DNA of 64,000 nucleotides, taken from NCBI RefSeq assembly GCF_041381155.1, contig NC_091137.1, positions 23,233,655 through 23,297,654 on the forward strand, in the 5' to 3' direction. Of the stretch, positions 39,201 through 48,000 are shown in pieces. The stretch's first letter is position 1; the number at the start of each line of letters is the position of its first letter. The notes under the pieces are model-generated. The model was given only the letters and a program-made list of their open reading frames with translations, was not told the DNA's origin and did not search any database. Made by a program: the position numbers and the translations under genes. This stretch comes from Argopecten irradians. Its lineage: Eukaryota > Mollusca > Bivalvia > Pectinida > Pectinidae.

Positions 39201-42200
39201 ATGATGTTAAAAATACCCAAGTCCACAGTTATTGACATTGTTAACAAATTTTGTACATGTGGTTCAGTGGAAAACAGGCCGAGAAGCGGACGACCAAAGT
39301 TAGTGAATTTGCGGGATTATCGTTCTTTGGAGAGGATTGTTAAAAACAATAGGAGGGATTCCCTTACTGATGTTACCATTAAATACAATGAGCAAAGTAA
39401 TGTTTCGACTTCTAAAAGAACACTTCAGCGACATCTGAGCCAACATGGGTATACCAGGTGTGTTTCTAGGAAGAAACTTGTCGTGAAGCAGAGTAACCGA
39501 ACTAAGAGACTTGCTTGGTGTAGAGAAAAGCGGAGATGGACAATATATAATTGGAAGCGAGTTATTTTCTCAGATGAAAGCAAAATAGTTATTGGACAGG
39601 ACCACAGAGTTTATATATGGAGAAAGCGAGGTGAAGGATGGCGACCGGATCTTGTGCAGCCGCGTAATACCCAAAACAAACTCGAGGTTATGATTTGGGG
39701 GTGCATTTGTTGGAACGGTGTGGGGACATTAGCTCGAGTGGAAGGAAATATTAATGCTGCAAAATATCAGGAGGTTTTGGAGGAAAATCTTTGGCCAGTT
39801 CTTGCCAGACATTTTCCTACTGGTGGCTATTTTTTCCAAGACGACAATGCCCCAGTTCACCGTGCGAGGTCCACCCAAGACTACATCGCCCAGAACGGAA
39901 TTAATGGAATGAGTTGGCCCGCTCAATCACCAGATTTAAACATAATTGAAAATCTTTGGTTATTAATAAAAAGAAAACTTCAGTCTCGAGTAGCAGCTGT
40001 GAAATCGGCAAATGACTTGTTCTCCGAGATTCAGAGGATTTGGACGGAGATCACACCTTGCTACATTCAAAGCTTGTACAACACGATCCCTAAACGAATT
40101 TTAAACGTAATCAGATTGAAAGGACATCTTACAAAATACTGAAGGTAAGTGTGTAATACCGTTGCAATTAACTGTTTAGTATATAAGTAAAATTAATTTG
40201 GAATTCGTTTCGTTTTTGCCGTCATATTAAACACGCCGCCATTGTGACCGAATACTTTTGGCATGGTACTGTACCTGTTAGGCCTACTACCCGGTACTCC
40301 CTGCTCAGCTGATAGTGAGTGAGTCTTCGTATTTTGATCATTATGTAAATAGTCCCTAGCAGTATTTTTTCATAAATGAGTGGTCACATATGGTCACATG
40401 TTTCATACCTGTTCCCCAATCGCGTAAAACGTAACCCTGGGGTAAATAGCGGTTCTTTCGTGGGGCCTCTTTAGGGGTAATGAATGCCCTGTATATTTAT
40501 AAAATGTACCGTTGTAATGCATGTACAGTTAGAATGTAACCGCTAGTGCATTATCAAGCTAAGATTTGTTTCAATTAATCTATAATATTATGCTACCGGT
40601 CAATTCATACAGTTCTGATGTATATATTTATAGATTTTTAATTTGTAAATTTTTGTTCTGTACATGTTCTGGTAGTGTTATACACATACATTGTATATAG
40701 GATTTACATTGTAGGTTAATTGGTAAAATTGTATTGTATATGTTCTGATATACACATATACATATGTACATGTAGGTTTTAGCTTGTTCTTTAGATATAT
40801 TTGGAGGACACATACAGTATTATTTCTGGTCATAATAATAAATAGTGTTTGTATATTTATTACAACTGTACCTGGTTCATGTGTATATGACAAACTTTAC
40901 AGAGTTGAAATGTACTGCAGCCATGTATCATTTATAATTATTCTGAATTTTTGTTGGAACTATAGATAATGAATTTTGTATCTTTTTTGAAACAATATTT
41001 GATTCTATCAAATGCATCAGTGACACATTCACAACTTATAAAATGTTTTCTCTAAAATAAAAAAAAAAACCTGTAGAATGAACCTACATTTATTCATTTA
41101 TATATATTTGAAATTGATCATTTCAATTTTTGTCATATTCAACAGATATAAAAAATTGTTGGTTCTTTTTTTCAGGCACAATACATGCATAGTGACATGA
41201 ATACAGAAAGTTCATCCCTTGGACCTGTATACAAGTGTATGTATACATATACATACAATAAGCATCATATGAAGACTGAAGAATGTTGATATGAGTGCTC
41301 TTGAAAGTAAACTTTTCCAATATCGACCTAGAAGATCATGAACAGAACATTTAAACAGTATTAATTTATTAAATGTTCCTTTCAACTGTAATCATTAAAT
41401 AAAATTATTATGCAATACTTTTTCATTGTTTAACTTTGTAGAAATATTTGTTTATATTAGTCCTCGAGATCCAGTGATTATAATTCTTGCATCCATATGC
41501 CGGCCCATTTGTTTGTCAGGGCTTGTGAGATAGCTTTTCAATTACTTTTATAATATAAGGATTTTTTTTACATATAGCAATATAGATACCATTGTCTTAG
41601 CATTTCTAAATTCTACTTTACAAGAGAGTAGACTCAACATATAAAAAAAACCATAAAACTAGCAAGTTATCTGAAATGTTAAAAATCTTTTTGTCTGAAC
41701 CAAATTTCACATTTATTGTCTATGTGTAACTTGTACATAGACCATTTATGTATTAATACTGTAGTAACAGTGATTACAAACACATAGACTAAAATGTAGT
41801 ATGTAGTACTATGTACATCTGTCTTTGATTTGAGTTCTAAACAAAAAAGTGGTACCTATTGGGAAGTTGTGACTTGGGCGGAGGGTGAAATACAGAAGAA
41901 ATAGCTACACATGGAAAAAAGAAAGATATACAGTACCATATGGATTCAAAGTTGCTCCAAAATCAATGAGACTAAATAACCAAAAAAAAGCCATGTAAAC
42001 CCCAAATATGCAATGACCAGATCAATGATAAAGCACCCTTCCACTTCCAGTTATCTGTAGCTATTTCTTCTATATTTCAACCCCCCCTCAAGTTACAACT
42101 TCCCAACCTCATGATTCTTCTGTCTTTTAGCCCCCCCCCCCCCCCCACCCCCCAACACACACATACCTGATTGATTGTCATGTTATTTCAGGTTCCTATT

Positions 42201-45054
42201 CAGGTATTATTCCTAAAAACCAAAAAGGGTATACACACTGTGTACTCTCAAAGGAGGGGAACCACTTCATTCAAAAATGGAATTTACAATTTCATCTTAA
42301 TTTTGAAATTTCAATTTAATTATTAATTACTGGACTATTAAAACACTATAGAACCCCTCGGCTACAGACAAAGTACTGTGGTACACATTTCTCTTAATTA
42401 ATTACTTTTCTTCAACTCAATCATCTTTTTCTCCAGAGCACAAAAAAGAACAGGAAACAACAGAAAAGGAAAGTAACATACATGTAGGCCTATATGTTTT
42501 CTGGAAATATATATGATGTGTTAATTCTCACAGCATAGGCCTACATTAATGTGAAGATTAAATATTATCAATGTTTGAGATAATTTCCTAGTTGTAATTC
42601 TATAGCAGCTACATGGAATGTACGTTTACATATATACATTGTACGATATATATACATCATAAAAGTTTCTGTCCTTCCAGCTGGACATTCATGTCATCTC
42701 TCTCCAGAACTCAAATATTGTTTACAAAAAAAAACCAAACAGAGTCATAGATAATTTAATTAAATCTCTGCAAAAAACTACACGAATAATTGAACACATA
42801 TATTGTACTTGTGAAATATCTATGTATGAGCTAATTTATTTTCACATCTTTGACAGCTACATGCATGGACGTTCTATGGAACGTTTTCGTGTGGTTTTAA
42901 ATGGGAAATTATGTTACGATTATTTGTATTTAACCTTCATGATTCGGTTGATGTAAAATACGACGAATGCTATGCTGCAATAATTGCCCCTTGCCGGGGC
43001 CCCATCTCTCTGCATCGGCCGAATATTTGTGTCGATTTCCATGTACAAGATGCTTTTATCGAAAAATTATTACAAAGCATTGTCATTAATGTAATAATAC
43101 TTCATTTGCATCAAATGTGTCATCTCAAAACAACAATTTGCATACCGCATTAGTGGTTTATCACACGAAACGAAACCGACACGACTGAGAAACACATGTC
43201 CATGTTGACATTTCCACGCAGCCTCGTTTTCAAAGAGTTTGGCGAATTTATATTTAGAACTGTGCTAAATTTACACGGGGCTTCCCCAAAATTTCAATGG
43301 TCAAAACTGGACACCGTAAGCAGAACTTGACCATCATTATGGTATACAATGACTTTTGGAAGGCCAAAGAACGCATTTAGACTGGTTTCCTTTGCCCGAC
43401 TATTCACTTTAAGGATGTCTGGAATTTCATCCAATGATAAAGTCTTATTAAATAGTAATTTTAAAGGATAGAAAGGGAGACATCTATCAGACGTCCGAAT
43501 ATAAAAGAGTCTAGAGGAGGAATCTCAATAGGGATTAGGAGGTGGCATGCAATTTCATTTACACATTATACATTTATACTTATGCACTTATAAATCCAAA
43601 TCTATCAAAATAATTGAAACAATAATGTACCTGTAATTAGAGTGGGATGTATCAGATCGAAATGAATCGTGTCATGGGACATATGTATCCATGAAAGTGG
43701 TATTGTTACAACCCTAGCTAGTTAATAGTTTGGATCATAAGGTCTTACTTGTTTCTTTCTTCAGAATTTGATACAGCGAAAACTACTTCTCGTATTGTGT
43801 TCAATGAGCCTGACAAAGCAGCATTAAAAGCTCAGGAGGAGACTGGTGATCTCACAGGACCCACAGTAAGCACTGATATACATACTAAAATCGAATTAAT
43901 TGGCTTAAGACTGAGACAGAACTGAATAATAACCTCTAATTGCATTGTTATGTACATGATATATATATAAGCCAGGCCATTCAAAAACATATTTATTTCC
44001 AGTACCCAAATTCTGTGTAACCCGATAGAACCAAATATCAGTTAATATAATCGTCAAACAGATCTATAATCTGTGTATGTTTGAAGATTCTTGCTAAAAC
44101 TGCACACACAGTATGAAATACATGTACTTACAAGTCTGGATTTAAGATGTTACAACTTGACCTGACATTCTCTCATTATTCAGGTCGACAGAAATTGTCC
44201 CAAATGTGGTCATGAAGGAATGGTGTACACCACAAGACAAACACGGTCAGCTGATGAAGGTCAGACTGTCTTCTTTTCCTGTCCTGACTGCAGGTATGTA
44301 CTATGTATACTCCTTGATAAGACATAGAAATGTCAACAGGTTACTTAGCACCACCAATAGAGTTTTAGAAGAGTAAAAAAAAATAAGAAATAGTGCTGTG
44401 ACCAGGTAGTTCTATCGATAGGGTTTTAAGGGTCTCAGTCCAAGCTCTGTCTGTTATTATTTTCAGTTTTTCTCATCTCTTTATTACAATTTCGGAAAGT
44501 TTACTGCAAACTTTATATAAATTTTTACGGTACCATAATTTTTGTGCGCAATTCAATTTTGTGGAAAAGTAGAAGTCATGAAAATAAATCATAACAAGAA
44601 AGTGTCAGGCAATTGCAATGGTCTGCTGATACCAACAGAAATACCTATACAAGATCGAAAAGTAACAGTGCAGACTGTTACACTTGATATATAAATACTT
44701 TTAAATAAGATCTGACAGCATCCTTTGGAAGCATGCTCTGGTTAATGTTTTTTTTTTTTCTCAATGAAATTATGTACTTAGTATACATGTATATTTACAT
44801 GATCTGGATAGTGAAAATTGAACTGTGAATTTTCTTGCATATTATTTTTTTCTTTTTAAGTCAAAGGCGCTGCACATTGCGATTAATGTCATCAGAACAG
44901 TGATTTTTGTCTGGTGTTGTTATAGATCCAATGAACTATACATTTTATTTGTGAAACTTATAACTACTGGTAGACTGAAACACTTCCTTGATCATCACTC
45001 TTAAACACACACCTATTTATTGATTTCAGGTTCCAAGAGATTGAATACTCCTGA
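9296..45054 (+). CDS. POLR1H: RNA polymerase I subunit RPA12 (POLR1H / ZNRD1)
   Basis: Small subunit of RNA polymerase I that supports RNA cleavage, proofreading and termination in rRNA synthesis in the nucleolus. Exons: 9296-9428, 43765-43865, 44184-44293 and 45030-45054; the protein is 122 residues (human 126). The N-terminal zinc ribbon uses C16, C19, C34 and C37 (CPDC...CKTC); the C-terminal TFIIS-like ribbon uses C83, C86, C111 and C114 and holds RSADEGQT, with the acidic pair D102/E103 that TFIIS-type proteins insert into the active site. Intron 1 has a GC donor (G|GCAAGT) and a normal TTCAG acceptor; the other introns are GT-AG. Intron 1 is 34,336 bp, of which about 33.9 kb is one nested stack of mobile elements. 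A poly(A) signal AATAAA lies near 45197. The coding sequence is intact. Confidence 0.95.
9628..9706. mobile_element. Left part of a split 129-bp palindromic MITE
   Basis: Starts TAATCCCTATTGAGATTCCT. The 61-bp arm 9628-9688 is identical to the inverse of 43477-43537. Here it continues through the 7-nt loop (TCGTCGG) into the first bases of the second arm and is then interrupted at 9706. The host 9-mer GGAGGTGGC lies directly outside at 9619-9627 and is repeated at 43538-43546. Closing the gap gives a palindrome of 61+7+61 bp with a 9-bp target duplication, a length typical of Mutator-like and a few other superfamilies. Confidence 0.85.
9707..11856 (-). mobile_element. CR1-like LINE, 3' segment (RT and 3' UTR)
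   Basis: On the minus strand this encodes the main part of a reverse transcriptase: [53 protein letters not shown], the catalytic LFADDTSLY, then [16 protein letters not shown] and a C-terminal region reaching about 10750, followed by a 3' UTR that ends in a short GAAATGAA tail at 9707. The frame shifts between blocks, so this copy is dead. It was inserted into the MITE with the 13-bp duplication GGGAGACATCTAT (9694-9706 and 43475-43487). It continues at 38393-38471 and 43409-43474, having been split by two later insertions. Confidence 0.85.
11857..14205 (+). repeat. Left copy of 2.35-kb direct repeat (YqaJ element, truncated)
   Basis: Collinear with 33704-36003, about 95% identical by eye, with many one- to few-base indels. 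It begins at the terminus AGTCCATTTTCC and holds a short frame [20 protein letters not shown] near 12193, a degenerate SINE near 13420-13610, and the start of a YqaJ-like region that stops matching the other copy at 14205. The right part of the element is missing. Confidence 0.85.
13420..13615 (+). repeat. Degenerate tRNA-headed SINE (left copy)
   Basis: GCAGTGGTCGAGTGGTTTAT, TACTACAAGCC, then AATCCCATGTGGAGCAATTG, CTGACATGTCGTTACATGA and GTTATTAATAGGGTGTCAAA align in order with the well-preserved SINE at 31272-31472. The same SINE sits at the same place in the right copy (35250-35445), so it predates the duplication of the 2.35-kb unit. Confidence 0.65.
14206..22189. other. Cargo DNA, AT-rich, no gene recognised
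   Basis: Eight kilobases without a supported exon. A dispersed-repeat-like stretch lies near 19800-20190 (GGTGTTATACCACTG at its left, CAGTGTTATAGCAC at its right). GGCGTAGCCAGGG near 19347 resembles termini of many mobile elements. A cysteine-rich frame lies at 21196-21435 on the minus strand, and one near 15530. None could be tied to a known family. Confidence 0.35.
22190..23915 (+). mobile_element. CR1/L2-type LINE, 5' truncated, decayed
   Basis: On the plus strand the RT blocks appear in order but in shifting frames: [31 protein letters not shown], the catalytic [25 protein letters not shown], then [10 protein letters not shown] and a C-terminal region. The element ends with an AATAAA-like string and a (CTTGTAT)3 microsatellite tail at about 23895-23915, typical of CR1/L2 3' ends. 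It is 5' truncated near the fingers domain. It lies wholly inside the cargo of the 26.5-kb block. Confidence 0.8.
24930..25345 (+). repeat. Tandem array, 28-29-bp unit, about 15 copies
   Basis: Unit of the form TTACTATCCAAAGTTATTGCATTCCGCG. The last units alternate between TTAC and CAAC starts, giving a two-unit higher-order pattern from about 25080 onward. The unit lacks stop codons in all three plus frames and its length is not a multiple of three, so long open frames of 115-178 codons arise in every frame; they are artefacts. The repeat is in cargo DNA with no gene beside it. Confidence 0.9.
25440..28760. other. Cargo DNA with a 125-bp direct repeat pair
   Basis: Mostly AT-rich and unassigned. 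It contains a diverged direct repeat: 27655-27785 and 28241-28365 share AAGCTGTATCCATA, CCGAGCCAAAGTCACCTATG, CAAATGCAA and GTTGGTGAAA. A short duplicated string GGATCCACCGCT occurs at about 25920 and 25966. No gene is supported. Confidence 0.5.
28768..29275. repeat. Left arm of large imperfect inverted repeat
   Basis: The inverse of this arm is found in pieces between 33703 and 32470: AATAATGGCTACAAAATC, GATATGATAAGAAAGGAAAC, then CCTCGACGTCCACACCTGTC and the TTGACGTA / AGCTGTTTATGATG block. A fainter match lies further inward (CAACAGAAACAATTTA at 29945 against 31660). The left arm lacks the about 300-bp stretch that in the right arm holds the TATA box and signal-peptide exon. Confidence 0.75.
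31272..31472 (+). mobile_element. tRNA-headed SINE with 13-bp target duplication
   Basis: A tRNA-like head with an A box (GGCTGAGTGGTTAAG) and B box (GAGTTCGAATCCC) is followed by a conserved body (GGTCGGTGGGTTTCCTCCGC, ACTCCGGCTTCC) and the tail GTTAATAGGACGTTAAACTA. It is flanked by TCTTGTTCATTTA (31259-31271) and TCTTGTACATTTA (31473-31485), a 12-of-13 target duplication. It is transcribed by pol III and moved by a LINE. This family is common in molluscs; two older copies sit in the YqaJ repeat. Confidence 0.88.
32698..32796 (+). CDS. Orphan TATA box and signal-peptide exon
   Basis: TATAAAAAGG at 32698 is followed 56 bp later by ATG at 32754 and the codons [14 protein letters not shown], a compact hydrophobic signal-peptide-like start, then a consensus donor (GCCG|GTAAGTTT) at 32797 leaving phase 1. 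This is the arrangement of first exons of many small secreted proteins. A possible acceptor at about 32925 would add only seven codons before a stop, and no cysteine-rich second exon is seen before the YqaJ element starts at 33704. It is best read as a captured promoter and first exon cut off from its gene. The mature product is unknown. Confidence 0.4.
33096..33241. mobile_element. Palindromic MITE, 146 bp
   Basis: Left arm ATTGATGTCACTATTTTTTA, TTTTATCGG, then GTATGAAAAAAAAT and GTTTGCAAA; the right arm is its inverse, ending GTGACATCAAT. The loop is about 30 bp, GTGAATCCGTGTAGCGGATTC, itself a small hairpin. No clear target duplication. It lies in the right arm of the large inverted repeat and is absent from the left arm. 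Confidence 0.7.
35250..35445 (+). repeat. Degenerate tRNA-headed SINE (right copy)
   Basis: Same SINE as at 13420-13615, in the homologous position of the right repeat copy and slightly closer to the SINE at 31272 (for example CTTTCCTCCAC and GTGTCAAACTAATAAAAC). Confidence 0.65.
35918..36106 (+). pseudogene. YqaJ-like exonuclease domain fragment
   Basis: The frame contains [15 protein letters not shown], then [16 protein letters not shown] and AFQWERRKK. This spacing matches the start of YqaJ-type (PD-(D/E)xK) nuclease domains, which usually read GRxTASNFxxI, a short linker, LxxxIM and a WGxxxE motif. Such genes are widespread in invertebrate genomes, often inside repeats. Only the N-terminal part of the domain is visible, with no start codon context or complete active site, so I treat it as a fragment of a transposon-borne gene. 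Upstream, 35815-35915 is also weakly protein-like. Confidence 0.45.
36107..37239. other. Interior of right YqaJ element, unassigned
   Basis: AT-rich with no exon recognised. It may hold the rest of the YqaJ gene in decayed form, but I cannot trace the later motifs of that family. Confidence 0.3.
37240..37765 (+). mobile_element. LINE 3' fragment (CR1-like C terminus and tail)
   Basis: Encodes [20 protein letters not shown] then [20 protein letters not shown], the conserved C-terminal block after the RT in CR1-group ORF2 proteins, followed by [14 protein letters not shown] in a shifted frame, a 3' UTR, and a tail AATAAATCATAATAAAAAAA. Only the last 0.5 kb is present, a typical heavily 5' truncated insertion. 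Its family differs from the LINE at 9707. Confidence 0.8.
38393..38471 (-). mobile_element. CR1-like LINE, middle segment
   Basis: The minus strand reads [20 protein letters not shown] then RPIAI, the standard block before the RT fingers. It continues directly into [11 protein letters not shown] encoded at 11856 and downward, and it follows DEIPDILK encoded at 43474-43409. The two joins restore the frame if one copy of AT and one copy of TTAA are removed as target duplications. Confidence 0.8.
38903..40271 (+). mobile_element. Tc1/mariner transposon, apparently complete
   Basis: 1,369-bp element flanked by TA (38901-38902 and 40272-40273). The left inverted repeat begins CAGTGCCGTGCCAAAAGTAT and the right is the inverse of CAGTACCATGCCAAAAGTAT; both continue TCGGTCACAATGGCGGCGTG. 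It carries one uninterrupted transposase gene. The matched ends and intact frame suggest recent arrival into the TTAA element. Confidence 0.95.
39111..40142 (+). CDS. Tc1-family transposase, DD34E, intact
   Basis: A 343-residue enzyme that would cut and paste the surrounding element at TA sites. From the chosen start ([11 protein letters not shown]) come a paired helix-turn-helix DNA-binding region with [18 protein letters not shown], a GRPR-like motif (RSGRPKL) and a second helix-turn-helix. The catalytic core follows: D155 in FSDESK, D245 in QDDNAPVH and E280 in [11 protein letters not shown]; the 34 residues between the last two give the DD34E signature. Length and motif order are as in functional Tc1 proteins. 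The frame is open 36 codons further upstream, but the start at 39111 (AAGATGG) has the better context and family-like N terminus. It lies in the POLR1H intron in the same direction as the gene. Confidence 0.93.
   Translation: MGRKGKELSMGVKNMIVGMFRSGYSRRKIGMMLKIPKSTVIDIVNKFCTCGSVENRPRSGRPKLVNLRDYRSLERIVKNNRRDSLTDVTIKYNEQSNVSTSKRTLQRHLSQHGYTRCVSRKKLVVKQSNRTKRLAWCREKRRWTIYNWKRVIFSDESKIVIGQDHRVYIWRKRGEGWRPDLVQPRNTQNKLEVMIWGCICWNGVGTLARVEGNINAAKYQEVLEENLWPVLARHFPTGGYFFQDDNAPVHRARSTQDYIAQNGINGMSWPAQSPDLNIIENLWLLIKRKLQSRVAAVKSANDLFSEIQRIWTEITPCYIQSLYNTIPKRILNVIRLKGHLTKY
41859..42106. mobile_element. Small MITE inside the TTAA element
   Basis: Inverted ends TTGGGAAGTTGTGACTTGGG and the inverse of TTGGGAAGTTGTAACTTGAG, continuing to AGAAATAGCTAC on both sides (about 48 bp per arm). 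Non-coding, about 248 bp. No convincing target duplication. A 16-C tract follows at about 42131. Confidence 0.65.
43409..43474 (-). mobile_element. CR1-like LINE, 5' truncated start
   Basis: The minus strand encodes [20 protein letters not shown] then LK, the segment just upstream of the YKGKGD block in CR1-group polymerases. The LINE begins abruptly at 43474, next to the 13-bp duplication, so it was 5' truncated when it inserted. TTAA at 43409-43412 is shared with the neighbouring TTAA element. Confidence 0.8.
43488..43537. mobile_element. Right part of the split 129-bp MITE
   Basis: Completes the second arm of the MITE begun at 9628 and ends GGGATTA next to the host 9-mer GGAGGTGGC (43538-43546). 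The 13 bases before it (43475-43487, GGGAGACATCTAT) duplicate 9694-9706 and mark the LINE insertion into the MITE. Confidence 0.85.
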
Positions 45055-48000
45055 CATCACTGGGCTTCATCTGTACTGGTGGCATATCATGTGAAATATA
45101 TGAGATGACTGAAAAATATATGAGCATAGATCTTTGTTGAAATGGAAATGTTTAAATGTACATTGTTCTTAATATTTGTTACACTGTTAAAAGAGTAATA
45201 AATTACTTGTATATATGTACATTGTATATGATTAATACTTTTACACTTTTAAATCACTGAACTGCATAATGCAAAACCTCTTCCATAGAAATTAATATAG
45301 AAATTAACAAAATATTTCACACAATAGGCTATTGTGGACAAATATTTAATATGACATTCTTTCAGTAGTCCTATACATTTGGGTAGCTATAAGCAGATGA
45401 TAGATTCAGTAGATTCTAGCACATCCTGGAGTGATTTATCATACAAATGTATACTTCCTGCATATCAAATTGTAAAAATACTTTTTCATTTATTACTTAC
45501 TTCCATACTTTGCATGATCACTCAATGCATGCAAAATAAACTTTGTTTTAATAAATAAATGAATTATATATATATATATAACAATGCTAATGAAGGATTT
45601 GAGATTTTATTTCCCATTAGTGTGTAAATCAACATAACATTTTAGAGTTACACATATATTGTGTAGTTAATTAATTCACAGTACATTTAATTTACTGTTA
45701 CAACTTACAGTACTTATTAAAACTGGTCTATAATCAGACGTTAGCCTCTTTAATAACAGCTTAAAACATTCAAGTATAATAACAGTTATTACAATGAATA
45801 AGAAAAGTTATTTTTACAATGAAACAGAACATGACTACGGTATTTACTCAATAAACTGATATAAATTAAATTAATTGACCTAAAATTGCCATGATAAAAA
45901 ATGCTAACATTATATTGTACAACTTTTCAGAATAATGGCAAGTAATAAGTTACAGTTGTAAATATGGATTTTGAAAAAAAAAAAATATTTGAATACTGAA
46001 ATGAACTTTTTAGACTGATTATTAAATCTGCTAGGGTTGCTGCACCAGTTTTTATATCACTTGGTTAAACAACTTACACCCACTTCTTATATCTAAACTT
46101 GTCCCCATATGACTGACTACAAGACAAGAAATAAAATCAAACAAAACAGAATAATTGTCATCCTATCTGGAGTTTCTGATAACAGATAAGAACTTACGTC
46201 ATAATATGTATTACACATGTAAATCATTTAGAATAGCAATATACCAGTATCCTCTTCATGTACATGTACTACAAGGTACAAAATGTATTACCAGTAATTG
46301 AAATGCCATAATAATTTGCAAAAAAATACAATTTTCTAATAACTTAAAAGATTTAAAAAAAAAAAAAAAACAGAAAACAATTATATATGTGTAGTAACAT
46401 CATAATTTTGAAATTTATTATGTTAATTGTTTGTGACAACTTTACTCTTCTCAAAAGTAAGATAACAGTTCATGATAAAAAGACGAAATATGTGGATAAA
46501 TATTCCATATATGTACATTGTACAGTGTATCAAGAAGTAGGTTGAGACAAAACAATGGAAGGCTATTATGTGTATCCCTCCAGTTACACAAATATCTGCT
46601 AGGAGTATTATATAAATCTGAACATTACTTATATGTTAGATTAATTTTCATATATGATGTGCATTTATTTTCTAATGTGCATTTATCTTCTAAATCTTAA
46701 GTTTAAAATGTATCTTATCAATAAAAGTTGCATACAAATATCTGAGATTCGGTCTACTAAATCTTAAAATCCATATTATTGGCAAATTAAAGAACATGGG
46801 CTCAATAAGAGATAAAGCATTTCTTCATTCTATAAAATGATATAAAGAAATAGAAATAAAATGGAATGGATTATGATTCACAACCAAGAGATCCTATAAA
46901 TCAAATCTCTAGTTACTTCTTTTGATAAATCATTTATACACCTATGGATTGACTAGAAAGTGGAAAATTGTGTTATATTTTTGGCATTTTTTATTTTAAC
47001 AATGTATGATGCTTACAAAAAATGTATCTAAATGCAAGTAGATTCCATTCTCTTTAAAATACAAATGATTTTGTAAGATATGTTCATGAAATCTCTCAAG
47101 CTCTCATTGCCATTGAAGAAGATGTCAACCATTATCAATTACATGTACAATTGTACATTTTATTTATATGAAGCTTTAATTTGAAGTTATTGTAATAGTA
47201 TCTTTAAAAGGTTAGATTACAATAATTGCTGGATAGAATATGCACATAGTTTTGATAAAAATATGAAGATATTTGTTTTACTTTCAAAACTTCAAAATGC
47301 ATATCAGATGGACAAAAAGGAAAAAACATTGATATTGTAATCTTAGAAATCATCTTGAAGTATTTTTTAGATGTATTCAGACATACATAATGGACTATTG
47401 TAACTATTTGGAAATGATTACAAAGAAAATAGAAAGTGAAAAACTATTGCATGTACATAACAGTATGTATAATGATTTAAAAATCTTGGTAATGTCTAAC
47501 AAAAAAACATAAAACGAGAAATATTGAACGCTGAAGAACTAAACTTTACATCCCCAGCTATATTTAAGGTTCATTAATCTTTTCTATAAATTTACTTAAT
47601 ATGTATATCAATCGACAAAATTTGATAAACATAAAATCTTACTAGTAATGAGAAACTGATTTATTCAGTAATTAATACTGACAAGAAGGTAACAACTCGA
47701 CAAATACATCTTCCCTGGCATCCTCATTACCTCAACTAGAATTACCATACCCAACACAATAAGCGCCAATGTCCTACTACTTCAACCCAATAAGCACCGC
47801 ACCCCCCCCCCCCCCCCCCCCCCCCCTTTTGTGGCCTCAATTTAATTTTTTCAATTTTTCAAACGCCTGGGTGCTTATTGATTCGAATACGGTGTGATTT
47901 TTAATATACACTTATCAGTGTGAGAATATATATATAACGAGAGTCTGAAGTTTCAATTATTCTTCATGTACAATCTAGAAAAGAGACAATTAAAATATCA

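Larger units (their letters stand above)
38472..43408. mobile_element. 4.9-kb TTAA-flanked DNA element (Kolobok/piggyBac-like)
   Basis: Termini AGCGAATAGTCGGGCAA (left) and the inverse of AGTGAATAGTCGGGCAA (right), 16 of 17 matching. Both are flanked by TTAA (38468-38471 and 43409-43412). Removing the element and one TTAA restores the LINE codons for DILKTANV exactly, which fixes the boundaries. TTAA duplications are typical of Kolobok and piggyBac; the termini do not start CCC as most piggyBac ends do. No transposase of either family is visible, so it looks non-autonomous. It contains a Tc1 element (38903-40271) and a small MITE (41859-42106). Confidence 0.8.

Noticed and set aside
9628-43537. 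A single 33.9-kb giant transposon bounded by identical 61-bp inverted repeats and a 9-bp duplication
   Set aside because: The left end already contains the loop and first 11 bases of the opposite arm, and a 13-bp duplication (9694-9706, 43475-43487) shows that a LINE landed inside a 129-bp MITE. The large size comes from nesting.
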